A stretch of 64,000 nucleotides of DNA from JAKAGZ01 sp963783855 (GTDB lineage: Bacteria > Bacteroidota > Ignavibacteria > Ignavibacteriales > Ignavibacteriaceae), in assembly GCA_963783855.1 (NCBI GenBank), contig CAWAPE010000008.1:62001-126000 (forward strand). The letters run 5' to 3'. The position numbers and the translations under genes were made by a program. Shown here one piece after another: positions 51,831 to 60,345 of the stretch. Under the pieces are notes generated by a model. The model worked only from the letters and a program-made list of their open reading frames with translations. It had not been told where the DNA came from and searched no databases. Numbering within the stretch: position 1 is the first letter of the stretch; the number at the start of each line of letters is the position of its first letter.

Positions 51831-53318
51831 TTATCTCTCCCTATTTTTAACAACGCTAACAGATTTTTTTAATACTATGGGAATAACATCGGAAGGTATG
51901 CTTTCGTTATTTCCCCTGTCCAAAGATGTTATACAAATAAAATATTTACCCTCTGCATAAGAGCTTAAATTTATATCAAAATAATTTGCGCCAGCTGGTA
52001 AACGTAAATGATAAATATTTCCAGGATCATCCAAATCTAACAGGATTGTTTTACCGATGTAAATGTTATAGTAAGAGGCTGTATCGCCGTCAATTGAATT
52101 GGTAGGAGTTCTCCAGAAAAGCGTGTATTGTGATACTGAATTACGAAATGAGGTTAGCCCAGTTGGCGGAAGTGGTTTTATTTGGTCCTTCCAGGGCATA
52201 GGCGGAATATTAGCAGGATATTTATAGACACCACTTTTTAAAAAGGAAAGAATATTTTTATTATTTTCTAAAAGATTTTCTGCACGAAAAAAAGCCTGTC
52301 CCTCTACCCCAAAAACCCGGCCTGAATCGATTTGTGCAGATAATTCTTTCAACGGCCAGTTTTTATCGTTTTCAGTTTTGAAAGCTGCCACGCCAGGGAA
52401 AATTTGTCTTTCACTAATAAGATTTTCCCAACTTCTTAAAGTCCCGCTAAAATTTGGTAAAGAATTAATCTTCCAGTATGTCTGTGGAGAAACGTAATCA
52501 AGTTTTTTATCCCTTATCCATCTAACCGGGTCCTGATAGGTATCAGCAAAAGCTTCCCAACCTGAATAACCATTTTCAGAATTTTTATAGATACCAAGTG
52601 GCGCGCAGCCCAATTTTATTTTTGGATTAATACTCTGAATTGAATCATATAATGCTTCTACAAAATCGGTAACATTGTTTCTTCGCCAATCATCCTTATT
52701 ATCTCCATTACCATATTTTCTGTAAGTAACGCTATCATTAAAATCGGGATTAGGGTATCTGACGTAATCCAGATGGATTCCATCTAAATCATAATTGTGC
52801 AGCATCTCGGCAGCTACGGAAAGCAGGTATTTTCTTGCAGATGGTATCCCCGGATCAATCCACCATTGTTCACCGTATCTTTTACAAAATTCAGGATGTT
52901 TATTTATTACGTGCTCTGAATCTGATTTATCGGGCTCCCCTTTTCCATAGACTTTAAAGACATTCCACCAGGCATGAATTTCAAGTCCCCGTTTATGAGC
53001 TTCTACAATAATAAATTTTAGAGGATCGTATTCTGGCTTACCATTTAATTTACTCAGAATTGATTTTGACCATGGTTCTATTTTGGATGGGTATATTAAA
53101 TCCCCTCTTGCCCGAACCTGGAAAAACACAGTATTAAAATTAGCATCCTTTAAGGCATCAAATAGATTTATTATTTCCATTTTCTGATTCTCTTCACCAT
53201 AAGTTTTTGGCCAGTCAAGATTATAGGCAGTTGTAACCCAAACTGCACGAACTTCATCTTTCGGCTGGCAATAAATCAGGCCGGATAAGATATAAATTAA
53301 TAACAGGATTTTTTTCAT
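51831..53318 (-). CDS. GH10-like (DUF187/YngK) secreted glycoside hydrolase
   Basis: A 495-residue exported protein with a signal peptide (about residues 1-18). The TIM-barrel hydrolase region begins EVRAVWVTTAYNLDWP and includes FNTVFFQVRARGD, AHKRGLEIHAWWN, YDLDGIHLDYVRYP and LGCAPLGIYKN, which match the glycosyl hydrolase-like 10 family. Two acidic residues, Asp in HLDYVRY and a later Glu/Asp, may be catalytic. The C-terminal 100 residues look like an immunoglobulin or fibronectin-type module (YNIYIG...). The substrate is unknown, possibly glycan or wall. It overlaps aroB by 1 nt. Confidence 0.88.
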   Translation of the reverse strand: MKKILLLIYILSGLIYCQPKDEVRAVWVTTAYNLDWPKTYGEENQKMEIINLFDALKDANFNTVFFQVRARGDLIYPSKIEPWSKSILSKLNGKPEYDPLKFIIVEAHKRGLEIHAWWNVFKVYGKGEPDKSDSEHVINKHPEFCKRYGEQWWIDPGIPSARKYLLSVAAEMLHNYDLDGIHLDYVRYPNPDFNDSVTYRKYGNGDNKDDWRRNNVTDFVEALYDSIQSINPKIKLGCAPLGIYKNSENGYSGWEAFADTYQDPVRWIRDKKLDYVSPQTYWKINSLPNFSGTLRSWENLISERQIFPGVAAFKTENDKNWPLKELSAQIDSGRVFGVEGQAFFRAENLLENNKNILSFLKSGVYKYPANIPPMPWKDQIKPLPPTGLTSFRNSVSQYTLFWRTPTNSIDGDTASYYNIYIGKTILLDLDDPGNIYHLRLPAGANYFDINLSSYAEGKYFICITSLDRGNNESIPSDVIPIVLKKSVSVVKNRER

Positions 53319-54409
53319 TAACTGATAAATTTTTGTGCTGAATTAATAGCTATCTGAACATCCGATTTACTGACTTCTACATCCGTTACTATTTTACCGA
53401 TATCCTGCAAAAGTACAAACTTAATCTTGCCTGCCCTGTTCTTTTTATCGTGAGCCATTATCTTGTAAAGATTCGTAGTATTACATTTTTTTAGTTTCGC
53501 TGGTAATTTTATTAATTCAAACATTTCTAAAAATTTATCCAGCTTTTGTTTATTAAATAATCCGACACGATTTGATAAATAAAGAGCAGAAATAATTCCC
53601 ATTATTACCGCTTCACCGTGCTTTATCCTAAAATTAATTTCGCTTTCAAATGCGTGGGCAAATGTGTGCCCAAAATTCAGGATCTTCCGGATTCCACTTT
53701 CTTTTTCATCTGCGGTTACAACAGAAGATTTAAAATTTACAGATTTAAATATCAAATCTTCAATTGTTGCCGTTTTAAGGTTTTGAAATTCAGGCAAAAT
53801 ATTTAATACAGTTTTATGGAAATCAACATCAATCAGAAATGAATATTTAATAATTTCCCCAAGTCCTGAAATAACTTCCCTTTCGGGCAAAGTATTCAGA
53901 AAATCAGTATCTGTAATTACCATTTGTGGCTGATAAAAAGTACCAATTATGTTTTTTCGATCATTCAAGTTAAATCCTGTTTTCCCACCGATTGCACTGT
54001 CAACGTCTGCAATCAGTGTTGTAGGAATATGAACCAGTTGAACACCCCTCATAAAAGTTGAGGCAACAAATCCTGCAATATCGCCCGTTACGCCCCCACC
54101 AATTGCTATAATAATAGTATCACGCCCAAAATTATCCTTCAATAAATGAGAATAAATATCGTTTATTATCCTGTATGATTTTGATAACTCTCCGGGTTTC
54201 AGGGAATAAATACTAAATTTATCAGAATAATTTCTTAGAACTATTTCTAGTTTCTTTTTATATAATCTAAGTACATTTCCGTCCACTATAGCAAAAACAT
54301 TTTTGTATAAATTCTCCTTATTAATAATCTTATTCAGATTATTAAATATTTCGGTACCAATTATTACAGGATATGTGGAAGAATCAGTTTTTACTAATAG
54401 TTTTTTCAA
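53318..54409 (-). CDS. aroB: 3-dehydroquinate synthase
   Basis: AroB converts DAHP to 3-dehydroquinate, the second shikimate step. The 363-residue enzyme has the NAD-binding IGGGVTGDIAGFVASTFMRG, VHIPTTLIADVDSAIGGKTG and the metal-binding ILNFGHTFAHAFES and KHGEAVIMGI, where Glu and two His ligate zinc. Downstream of aroK by 17 nt and overlapping the hydrolase by 1 nt, it lies in an aroK-aroB-hydrolase unit. Confidence 0.96.
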   Translation of the reverse strand: MKKLLVKTDSSTYPVIIGTEIFNNLNKIINKENLYKNVFAIVDGNVLRLYKKKLEIVLRNYSDKFSIYSLKPGELSKSYRIINDIYSHLLKDNFGRDTIIIAIGGGVTGDIAGFVASTFMRGVQLVHIPTTLIADVDSAIGGKTGFNLNDRKNIIGTFYQPQMVITDTDFLNTLPEREVISGLGEIIKYSFLIDVDFHKTVLNILPEFQNLKTATIEDLIFKSVNFKSSVVTADEKESGIRKILNFGHTFAHAFESEINFRIKHGEAVIMGIISALYLSNRVGLFNKQKLDKFLEMFELIKLPAKLKKCNTTNLYKIMAHDKKNRAGKIKFVLLQDIGKIVTDVEVSKSDVQIAINSAQKFIS

Positions 54410-54426
54410 AGACCTAACTCCCTATT

Positions 54427-54966
54427 TTATAAATCTCTTGTTAATATCTTCACAAGTTTATCTACAGTTTTGCCTATCGATATTCCGTCAGTCTGAATTT
54501 TAAAATCCGCCTGGTTATAAAATTTACTTCGATAATTTAGCAGATTATTGATTCTGTTTTTTAGTTCTTCCTGCGACAAGGTTTCATCATTCTCATTTTT
54601 TAATATAGGCCTGTCATTCTTAAATCTGAGCCTTTTATAAAATGATTCCGGTGAAGCCTCAAGAAAGATAATTTTCCCTTTAGACTTCATAAAATCAATA
54701 TTTTTTTGATTTACTATCGTACCTCCGCCCAGAGAAATTATCATATGTTCAGACAAAGAGATTTCCTTCAAAATTTCCCTTTCCAGTTTTCTGAATTCAG
54801 TCTCTCCTTTTTCAGCAAAGATATCCCCTATTTTTTTATTTAGTTTTTTTTCAATTACCTTGTCAAGGTCAGCAAAATCCCAGCCCAAAGAATTCGCCAC
54901 AATTGGCCCAATCGTACTCTTGCCGGAGCCCATAAACCCTGCCAGGTAAATGATTTTAGCTTTCAT
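54427..54966 (-). CDS. aroK: Shikimate kinase
   Basis: Phosphorylates shikimate at the fifth step of chorismate synthesis. The 179-residue protein shows the P-loop GFMGSGKSTIG (residues 11-21), DLDKVIEKK, the substrate-binding FRKLE (Arg), ISLGGGT, and the lid Arg in KNDRPIL. It precedes aroB by 17 nt. Confidence 0.95.
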   Translation of the reverse strand: MKAKIIYLAGFMGSGKSTIGPIVANSLGWDFADLDKVIEKKLNKKIGDIFAEKGETEFRKLEREILKEISLSEHMIISLGGGTIVNQKNIDFMKSKGKIIFLEASPESFYKRLRFKNDRPILKNENDETLSQEELKNRINNLLNYRSKFYNQADFKIQTDGISIGKTVDKLVKILTRDL

Positions 54967-55058
54967 AATAGATAGGATAAAATTAATAGTTTATTTAACA
55001 CATACAAGTTATCAATTTATTTTCAAATAAATCACGGAAGGAAAGGAGATACAGGATG

Positions 55059-55784
55059 CTATAACTGGAAGTGGAAAACCGTACCAAGGATAAATGAAAT
55101 TCCATCAACATTTATCCTGGTATCAAATTTATTTTGTGGTAAAGTTATGGTCTGGCCGTTGTAGTCAAACGGGTTTTTAGTGTAGGTGTTTGTAAGATTA
55201 AATTGCGGATCTCTGAATTTCATTTCAAGTCTGACCGATAAAAATGGTAGTGGGAGATAATCCATCGAGGCAACAACATGAATACCGTAGGCAAAATCCC
55301 GGCCTGTTGTAATTCCTTCCACATCACTAATTTTTCTGATCTGGCTTCCGTAATAATAAGCACCGCCGCCGCCCATTAGAAACTTAAAATTATCAGTAGA
55401 AAACGGAAGCAAATAGTAAACTGTTAATTCAACAGGGATTAATTCAAATCCATCATTTACCGGAATTGAAACTGTACTGTTATTAGCAAATGCTGTGATT
55501 CTATCCGTCGTAGTTTTTTTCATATACTCAGTACTGAGGCCAATTATTAAATCATCAGTTAGTCGGTAACGTATATCAAAGCTGGGATTGAGTAGGTGTG
55601 TAATTTCAGTTGAGTTATTCCTAAGGACGGGATCAGATGAATTGGGGTATAAAAATATCTGCGCGGTTGTAGTATAAACACCATTCAGGCTTACACTAAA
55701 ATTTCTATTATTATATTGTGCATTTGTTCCGGAAGCGGACAGAACAATAAAAAGAACTATAAATACTGCAAACCTTACTTTCAT
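55059..55784 (-). CDS. Outer-membrane beta-barrel-like protein
   Basis: A 241-residue protein with a signal peptide (about 1-22, ending TNAQ). The mature chain is rich in alternating strands and aromatic residues, such as NFSVSLNGVYTTTAQIFLY, with a phenylalanine-containing C-terminal strand, ending HFQL. I start it at ATG 55784; an in-frame TTG four codons earlier is less likely. It is the only gene between a terminator and aroK. Function unknown. Confidence 0.7.
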   Translation of the reverse strand: MKVRFAVFIVLFIVLSASGTNAQYNNRNFSVSLNGVYTTTAQIFLYPNSSDPVLRNNSTEITHLLNPSFDIRYRLTDDLIIGLSTEYMKKTTTDRITAFANNSTVSIPVNDGFELIPVELTVYYLLPFSTDNFKFLMGGGGAYYYGSQIRKISDVEGITTGRDFAYGIHVVASMDYLPLPFLSVRLEMKFRDPQFNLTNTYTKNPFDYNGQTITLPQNKFDTRINVDGISFILGTVFHFQL

Positions 55785-55835
55785 AGTATAACCCAAATAA
55801 GAATAACTGCTTAAGTTTACTATTTTTATTTAAAA

Positions 55836-55867
55836 TAAAAAACCCCATTCTTACATAGAATGGGGTT
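55836..55867 (-). terminator. Rho-independent terminator upstream of ppiD's stop
   Basis: A perfect ten-base-pair stem AACCCCATTC/GAATGGGGTT (55841-55850 with 55858-55867) with a seven-base loop is followed, on the minus strand, by a T-rich tract. It terminates the PpiD-like gene whose stop is at 55890. Confidence 0.88.
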
Positions 55868-55889
55868 CTTATAAATATTACTAATTTAT

Positions 55890-57977
55890 TTATTGTCCGT
55901 AAAATATATATCTGTTATCAACAATATCAGCATCTTTTTTAAGTTTTGCCAGCCATTCGTTAAAGAAAGTGCCTTTCTTTTGCTGCAATATTTTATCGCG
56001 TATACTGTTTTTCTGGATTGAAAACTTCGTAGAATCAAACGGTGTTCTGTAGGTAACATCAATAAGATAATATCCGCTTATTCCTTTTACCGGGGCTGAG
56101 ACTTTATTGATTCCCTCGTTCAGGCTTGTTTCTATAAAAGCATAATCCTTGCCAATTCCCGGAACTACTCCGCCGGGCTTAAATGAACCTGTAGTATCAA
56201 ACTTAACATTTGGAAATAGAGAACTTACTTTATCAATATCATTGCCTACCCGGGCTTTTATATTTTCAGCCAGTGCTTTGGCTTTTTGTTCCTTCTTCTC
56301 TTTAAGTAAATCAGGTCTGATCTGTGCTTTTACTTCATCAAAAGTTTTAACTTTTGGATTGATAACGTCCGATACCATCACAACAACATAACCATTCTGC
56401 ACTGAGAAAACATCACTTATGGTATTTAGGTCATTATCAAAGGCAAAATCTATGATTCTCTTATTAACGCCAATACCCGGAATGAAGAATGCATCCTTTT
56501 TGAAAGGCGTTGTTTCCTTAATTGTATAATGAGCAATTTCAGCTTCTTTTGAAAAATCATTTTTCTGAGCAAGATAAGCAAAATCGCTTGCTGCATTTTT
56601 TCTGTCGTCTTTTGTAGTGGCTGAAGCATTTACAGGAGTAACAATTTTTTCAACAACATATTTATAATTAATTTTTCCTGTAACTTTTATAATGTGGTAA
56701 CCAAATCCGGATTTAACCGGTCTTTGCACCACTCCCATAGGCCCATTGAAAACTGCCTTTTCAAATTCAGGTACTGTTTCGCCTTTACCAATCCAGCCAA
56801 TATCTCCGCCTTTTACAGCGCTGGAAGGATCAGCTGATTTTTCTTTTGCCAATATTGCAAAATCAGCGCCCTGTTTTAATTCATCATAGATTTTATTTGC
56901 TTCTTCTTTGTTCTTTGCATCATCACTTTCTTTATTAATCAGAATGTGAGATACTTTATAAAATGTTTTTGAAGATCGAAGTTTAGCAATCACTCGATAT
57001 AATACATAGCCCTTAGGACCCGGCGCCGGACCTACCAACTGTCCCGGAGAAGAATTAGCAATCATATCCCTTGCACCTGCGGGGAATTGATTAAGATCGA
57101 GTGTGTCTTGTGAATATGGTTCGGAAGAATAAATATTGATGTAAGATTTGAAACTTGCGGTATCACGTTTAAAATGATCAGCTACACTTTCAAGATTATT
57201 TTTCACTCCCTGTGAATCAAGAGCAGAGGCAGTTGTTGGGAAAAAAACATATTTTAATTTTCTTTGAGCATCTACTTTAAATTTATCAAGATTTTCATTG
57301 TAATAGTTTTGCATTTCCTCATCAGTAACGGTGAACATTGAATCAGGAAACATTGCAAAAGTTGCTTCGGCATACTTTACTTTTATGTCGGTGTTTTCAT
57401 CTATAAAGTTTCTTTTAATCTCAGCATCATTAACAGTAATTGATGCCAGCAGCATACTCTGGAGCTTTTCATTCATCGAGTTTTGCCTGACAACTTCTTC
57501 AGCCTGAATTAAAGCCTGGCTGTTTCTCGTATCCATTAGAGCCTGCTTGTAAAGCGCTGCGTTAAACTGCCCTGTAGAATCGATAAAACTTTTTTTAAGA
57601 AAATCCGGAGGATTGTCGCTTAAGATGATGTCCTTTATTTCCTGATCAGAAACGGTAATACCGTATTTTTCTATTTGTTGTTCAAGCAATTTTTGAGTTA
57701 CAACGGCATCCCACACCTGGTTACGGAATTGAGTCATATTATCTTCATCAACATCCTTCCCGGTCTGGGCTTTCTGATTTTCTCTCTGCTGATCGAGTAT
57801 CTTTGAAAATTCCTGGTAAGAAATTGTTTCACCGTTTACAGAACCAACATCATTTGTCCTGCCTCCCAGTGCTTCCAATACACTTGAATCTGAAATTACC
57901 ATAAAAAGAACAAACAGCACACCGACAGTAATAATAAAGGCAGGTGCCAAACTTCTCATCTTGGCCATCATAGCCAT
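55890..57977 (-). CDS. PpiD/SurA-like periplasmic peptidyl-prolyl isomerase
   Basis: A 695-residue periplasmic foldase anchored by one N-terminal span (about 12-28). A SurA N-terminal-type chaperone region (about 40-185) with GETISYQEFSKIL precedes a parvulin domain (about 345-440) with VSHILINKESDD, DFAILAKEKSADPSSAVKGGDIGW and FGYHIIKV. A second, weaker region follows. It helps outer-membrane and secreted proteins fold. The start could also be at a later Met: the chain reads MAMMAKM. It is divergent from the Crp/Fnr gene. Confidence 0.88.
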   Translation of the reverse strand: MAMMAKMRSLAPAFIITVGVLFVLFMVISDSSVLEALGGRTNDVGSVNGETISYQEFSKILDQQRENQKAQTGKDVDEDNMTQFRNQVWDAVVTQKLLEQQIEKYGITVSDQEIKDIILSDNPPDFLKKSFIDSTGQFNAALYKQALMDTRNSQALIQAEEVVRQNSMNEKLQSMLLASITVNDAEIKRNFIDENTDIKVKYAEATFAMFPDSMFTVTDEEMQNYYNENLDKFKVDAQRKLKYVFFPTTASALDSQGVKNNLESVADHFKRDTASFKSYINIYSSEPYSQDTLDLNQFPAGARDMIANSSPGQLVGPAPGPKGYVLYRVIAKLRSSKTFYKVSHILINKESDDAKNKEEANKIYDELKQGADFAILAKEKSADPSSAVKGGDIGWIGKGETVPEFEKAVFNGPMGVVQRPVKSGFGYHIIKVTGKINYKYVVEKIVTPVNASATTKDDRKNAASDFAYLAQKNDFSKEAEIAHYTIKETTPFKKDAFFIPGIGVNKRIIDFAFDNDLNTISDVFSVQNGYVVVMVSDVINPKVKTFDEVKAQIRPDLLKEKKEQKAKALAENIKARVGNDIDKVSSLFPNVKFDTTGSFKPGGVVPGIGKDYAFIETSLNEGINKVSAPVKGISGYYLIDVTYRTPFDSTKFSIQKNSIRDKILQQKKGTFFNEWLAKLKKDADIVDNRYIFYGQ

Positions 57978-58209
57978 AATACATTCTTCTCCAGAATTTG
58001 ATTAAAAATTTTAAGACATTAAAAATAGACACATAAGGCTAAAAAAGCAATGTTTTTTGAAGTGTTTAAGGCATATTAAGGTAATTTTGATCAATGTTTT
58101 TTATGCTGGTTGAAGTAATTATAGAGATCGGACATTTCTGTCTTTGTTTGACTTTCAGAGGGCTCAAAGGTATATTACTTTTTGTTTATTTTTAGAAAAG
58201 GCGTAAAAT

Positions 58210-58893
58210 ATGCCGGAAAATGGCGGCTTTTTAGCAAAGATACCTATTTTCTCAGGCCTTGATTTTAATGTCCTCTCTGATATTGAAAAACTTGGGGAAA
58301 CGAAAAAATTCAACAAAGATGCTGTAATCCTCTTTGAGAAACAATCCGATTCAGCACTAATAGTTGTATTAAAAGGAAGCTTGAGACTCACCAAAATGAG
58401 TGAGGGCGGAAATGAGGTTACTCTTGATATTGTGGAAGAGGAAGATTACTGGGGCGAAACTTCCATTCTTGACGGACTCCCTCCAACAGTTAACATAACA
58501 GCTCAGGAAGATTCTGAAGTTTTTATTATTAACAGGGATGAATTCCTTAATCTCTTAAAGAAAAATCCCGGGATTTCGATTTCCCTTTTAAGCGAACTGA
58601 CAAAAAAACTTCGATCTTGTAGCATGAAAATGAAGGCAAATTCTCTAAAATCTTCTGAAGGAAAAGTTGCCTCAGTATTAATTGAACTGGTTGATAACCT
58701 TGGTAAAATTAAGAACGGATGTTTAGAAATTGAAAATCCTCCTGATCATCAAGCGCTTGCTGATATGGCAGGTACCTCGAGAGAAACTATTGGACGTACG
58801 CTTCATTCCTTTGCCAAAAAAGGATTAATCGAAATTGAGGGCCAGAACATCAGGGTAAAGGAATTCGATAAATTCAAAGAACTTTATCATTAA
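58210..58893 (+). CDS. Crp/Fnr family transcriptional regulator
   Basis: A 227-residue regulator with a cyclic-nucleotide-binding-type domain (about 10-125, with LKGSLRLTKMSEGGNEVTLDIV and EDYWGETSILDG) and a C-terminal winged helix (about 150-225, HTH QALADMAGTSRETIGRTLHSF). The four Fnr-type cysteines are not visible at the N-terminus, so oxygen sensing by an iron-sulfur cluster is unlikely. A cAMP-binding arginine is not clear. It starts 232 nt from the divergent ppiD-like gene and 12 nt before the PHP gene. Confidence 0.92.
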   Translation: MPENGGFLAKIPIFSGLDFNVLSDIEKLGETKKFNKDAVILFEKQSDSALIVVLKGSLRLTKMSEGGNEVTLDIVEEEDYWGETSILDGLPPTVNITAQEDSEVFIINRDEFLNLLKKNPGISISLLSELTKKLRSCSMKMKANSLKSSEGKVASVLIELVDNLGKIKNGCLEIENPPDHQALADMAGTSRETIGRTLHSFAKKGLIEIEGQNIRVKEFDKFKELYH

Positions 58894-58905
58894 AAAAGAA
58901 TTGAA

Positions 58906-59736
58906 ATGGACGGGAAAGTAGATCTACATATGCATACAAATCATTCAGACGGTGTCTACTCCCCTTCTGAGATTGTTACTAAAGCTAAAGAATTAGGCCT
59001 GGAAGCAATCAGTATTACTGACCACGATAGCACTAATGGAATTGAAGAAGCAATTGAAGCAGGAAATTCTGTTGGTGTTGAAGTTATTCCCGGGGTTGAA
59101 ATCAGTTCTGAATTTAACGGGAAGGAAGTTCACATACTGGGATATTTTATAAACATTAAGGACCCTGAGTTTAAAAGATATCTTCAATTTTTTAGAGAAG
59201 AAAGAGTAAAAAGAGCCGAAAGGATATTAGAAAAGCTCGATACCCTTGGACTTCACCTGACATTTGATGATGTAATGGATATAGCAAAAAACTCCGCAAT
59301 AGGTCGTCCACATATAGCAAAAGCTATGCATGCAAAGGGACTTGTTTCTTCATATTACGAGGCCTTTAATAAATATATCGGTAACGGATGTCCGGCATAT
59401 GAAAAGAAAGTTCATCTTTCCCCCGAAAGTGCCTATAAAATTATTACAGATGCCGGAGGTTTATCCTTTATAGCGCATCCGGCATTTATGCAGGAAGATA
59501 TGCTGAAAGATTTGATTGAATCTGGTGTTGATGGTATAGAAGTTTACCACCCTTCTCATCCTGCACAAAAAGTTAAATTTTATAAAGGCATTGTCAGCGA
59601 ATATTATTTGCTCGAATCAGGTGGATCAGATTATCACGGCGGTCAAAGAAATGACGATGGTAATTTTGGCCGTTTTTATACCTCGTACTCATCTCTCGAA
59701 GCAATGAAAAAAAGACTTATTAAATCAACAGCTTAA
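58906..59736 (+). CDS. PHP-domain phosphoesterase (RNase AM / YciV-like)
   Basis: A 276-residue phosphoesterase with the trinuclear-metal PHP motifs: DLHMHTNHSDG, ISITDHDS, VIPGVEIS, HILGYF, FIAHPAF and GGSDYHG. It matches the YciV/TrpH group, which hydrolyses 3',5'-nucleoside bisphosphates or removes nucleotides from RNA 5' ends. A helical insertion (about 85-150) is typical of the family. It follows the Crp/Fnr gene by 12 nt, likely the same operon, and precedes ribH by 15 nt. Confidence 0.92.
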   Translation: MDGKVDLHMHTNHSDGVYSPSEIVTKAKELGLEAISITDHDSTNGIEEAIEAGNSVGVEVIPGVEISSEFNGKEVHILGYFINIKDPEFKRYLQFFREERVKRAERILEKLDTLGLHLTFDDVMDIAKNSAIGRPHIAKAMHAKGLVSSYYEAFNKYIGNGCPAYEKKVHLSPESAYKIITDAGGLSFIAHPAFMQEDMLKDLIESGVDGIEVYHPSHPAQKVKFYKGIVSEYYLLESGGSDYHGGQRNDDGNFGRFYTSYSSLEAMKKRLIKSTA

Positions 59737-59751
59737 AAATTCTAACTTACA

Positions 59752-60216
59752 ATGGAAATTATCAGAGGAAAAGCAGACGGAAAGAATTGTAAAATTGCAA
59801 TTGTAATGAGCCTTTTCAATGAATTTATTGGACAAAAATTATTAGAAGGTACACTTTCCGGTTTAAAAGAACATAATGTCCCGCAGGAAAACATTGATGT
59901 TTATAAAGTACCCGGTGCATTTGAACTTCCTGTTACTGCAGATAAACTTGCTTCACTCAAAAAATATGATGCAATAATTTGTCTTGGCGCCGTTATAAGA
60001 GGTGGCACGCCTCATTTTGAATATGTAGCGGGCGCGGCAAATAATGGAATTCTTAACGTTTCACTTAAATATCAATTACCCGTTATTTTTGGAGTTCTCA
60101 CTACAGACACTGTAGATCAGGCAGTAGAAAGAGCAGACACTAAAGGGGAAAACAAAGGCAGAGAATCTGCAATTACTGCATTAGAGATGATCGATTTATT
60201 CAAAAAATTATCCTGA
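59752..60216 (+). CDS. ribH: 6,7-dimethyl-8-ribityllumazine synthase
   Basis: RibH makes the lumazine precursor of riboflavin. The 154-residue protein has VPGAFELPVTADKLA, CLGAVIRGGTPHFEYVA, the catalytic His in RGGTPHF, and FGVLTTDTVDQAVERA. Other rib genes are absent nearby; the preceding space shows no FMN riboswitch. It follows the PHP gene by 15 nt. Confidence 0.96.
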   Translation: MEIIRGKADGKNCKIAIVMSLFNEFIGQKLLEGTLSGLKEHNVPQENIDVYKVPGAFELPVTADKLASLKKYDAIICLGAVIRGGTPHFEYVAGAANNGILNVSLKYQLPVIFGVLTTDTVDQAVERADTKGENKGRESAITALEMIDLFKKLS

Positions 60217-60345
60217 CTTAACCCGGCATTTTCACATCTAAATCTTAAAAGTACAAGAATAATTTATATCCTTTAAAAGGAAATTTTCATAATTTAGCGA
60301 TAGTAATAAAACCTTAATTCTATTATGTAAAAAGCAGGATTTTTA

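Noticed and set aside
58084..58096. TTTTGATCAATGT as a Crp/Fnr site before the regulator gene.
   Set aside because: Only a TTGATCAA core without the four-base spacer of Fnr boxes; not a convincing match.
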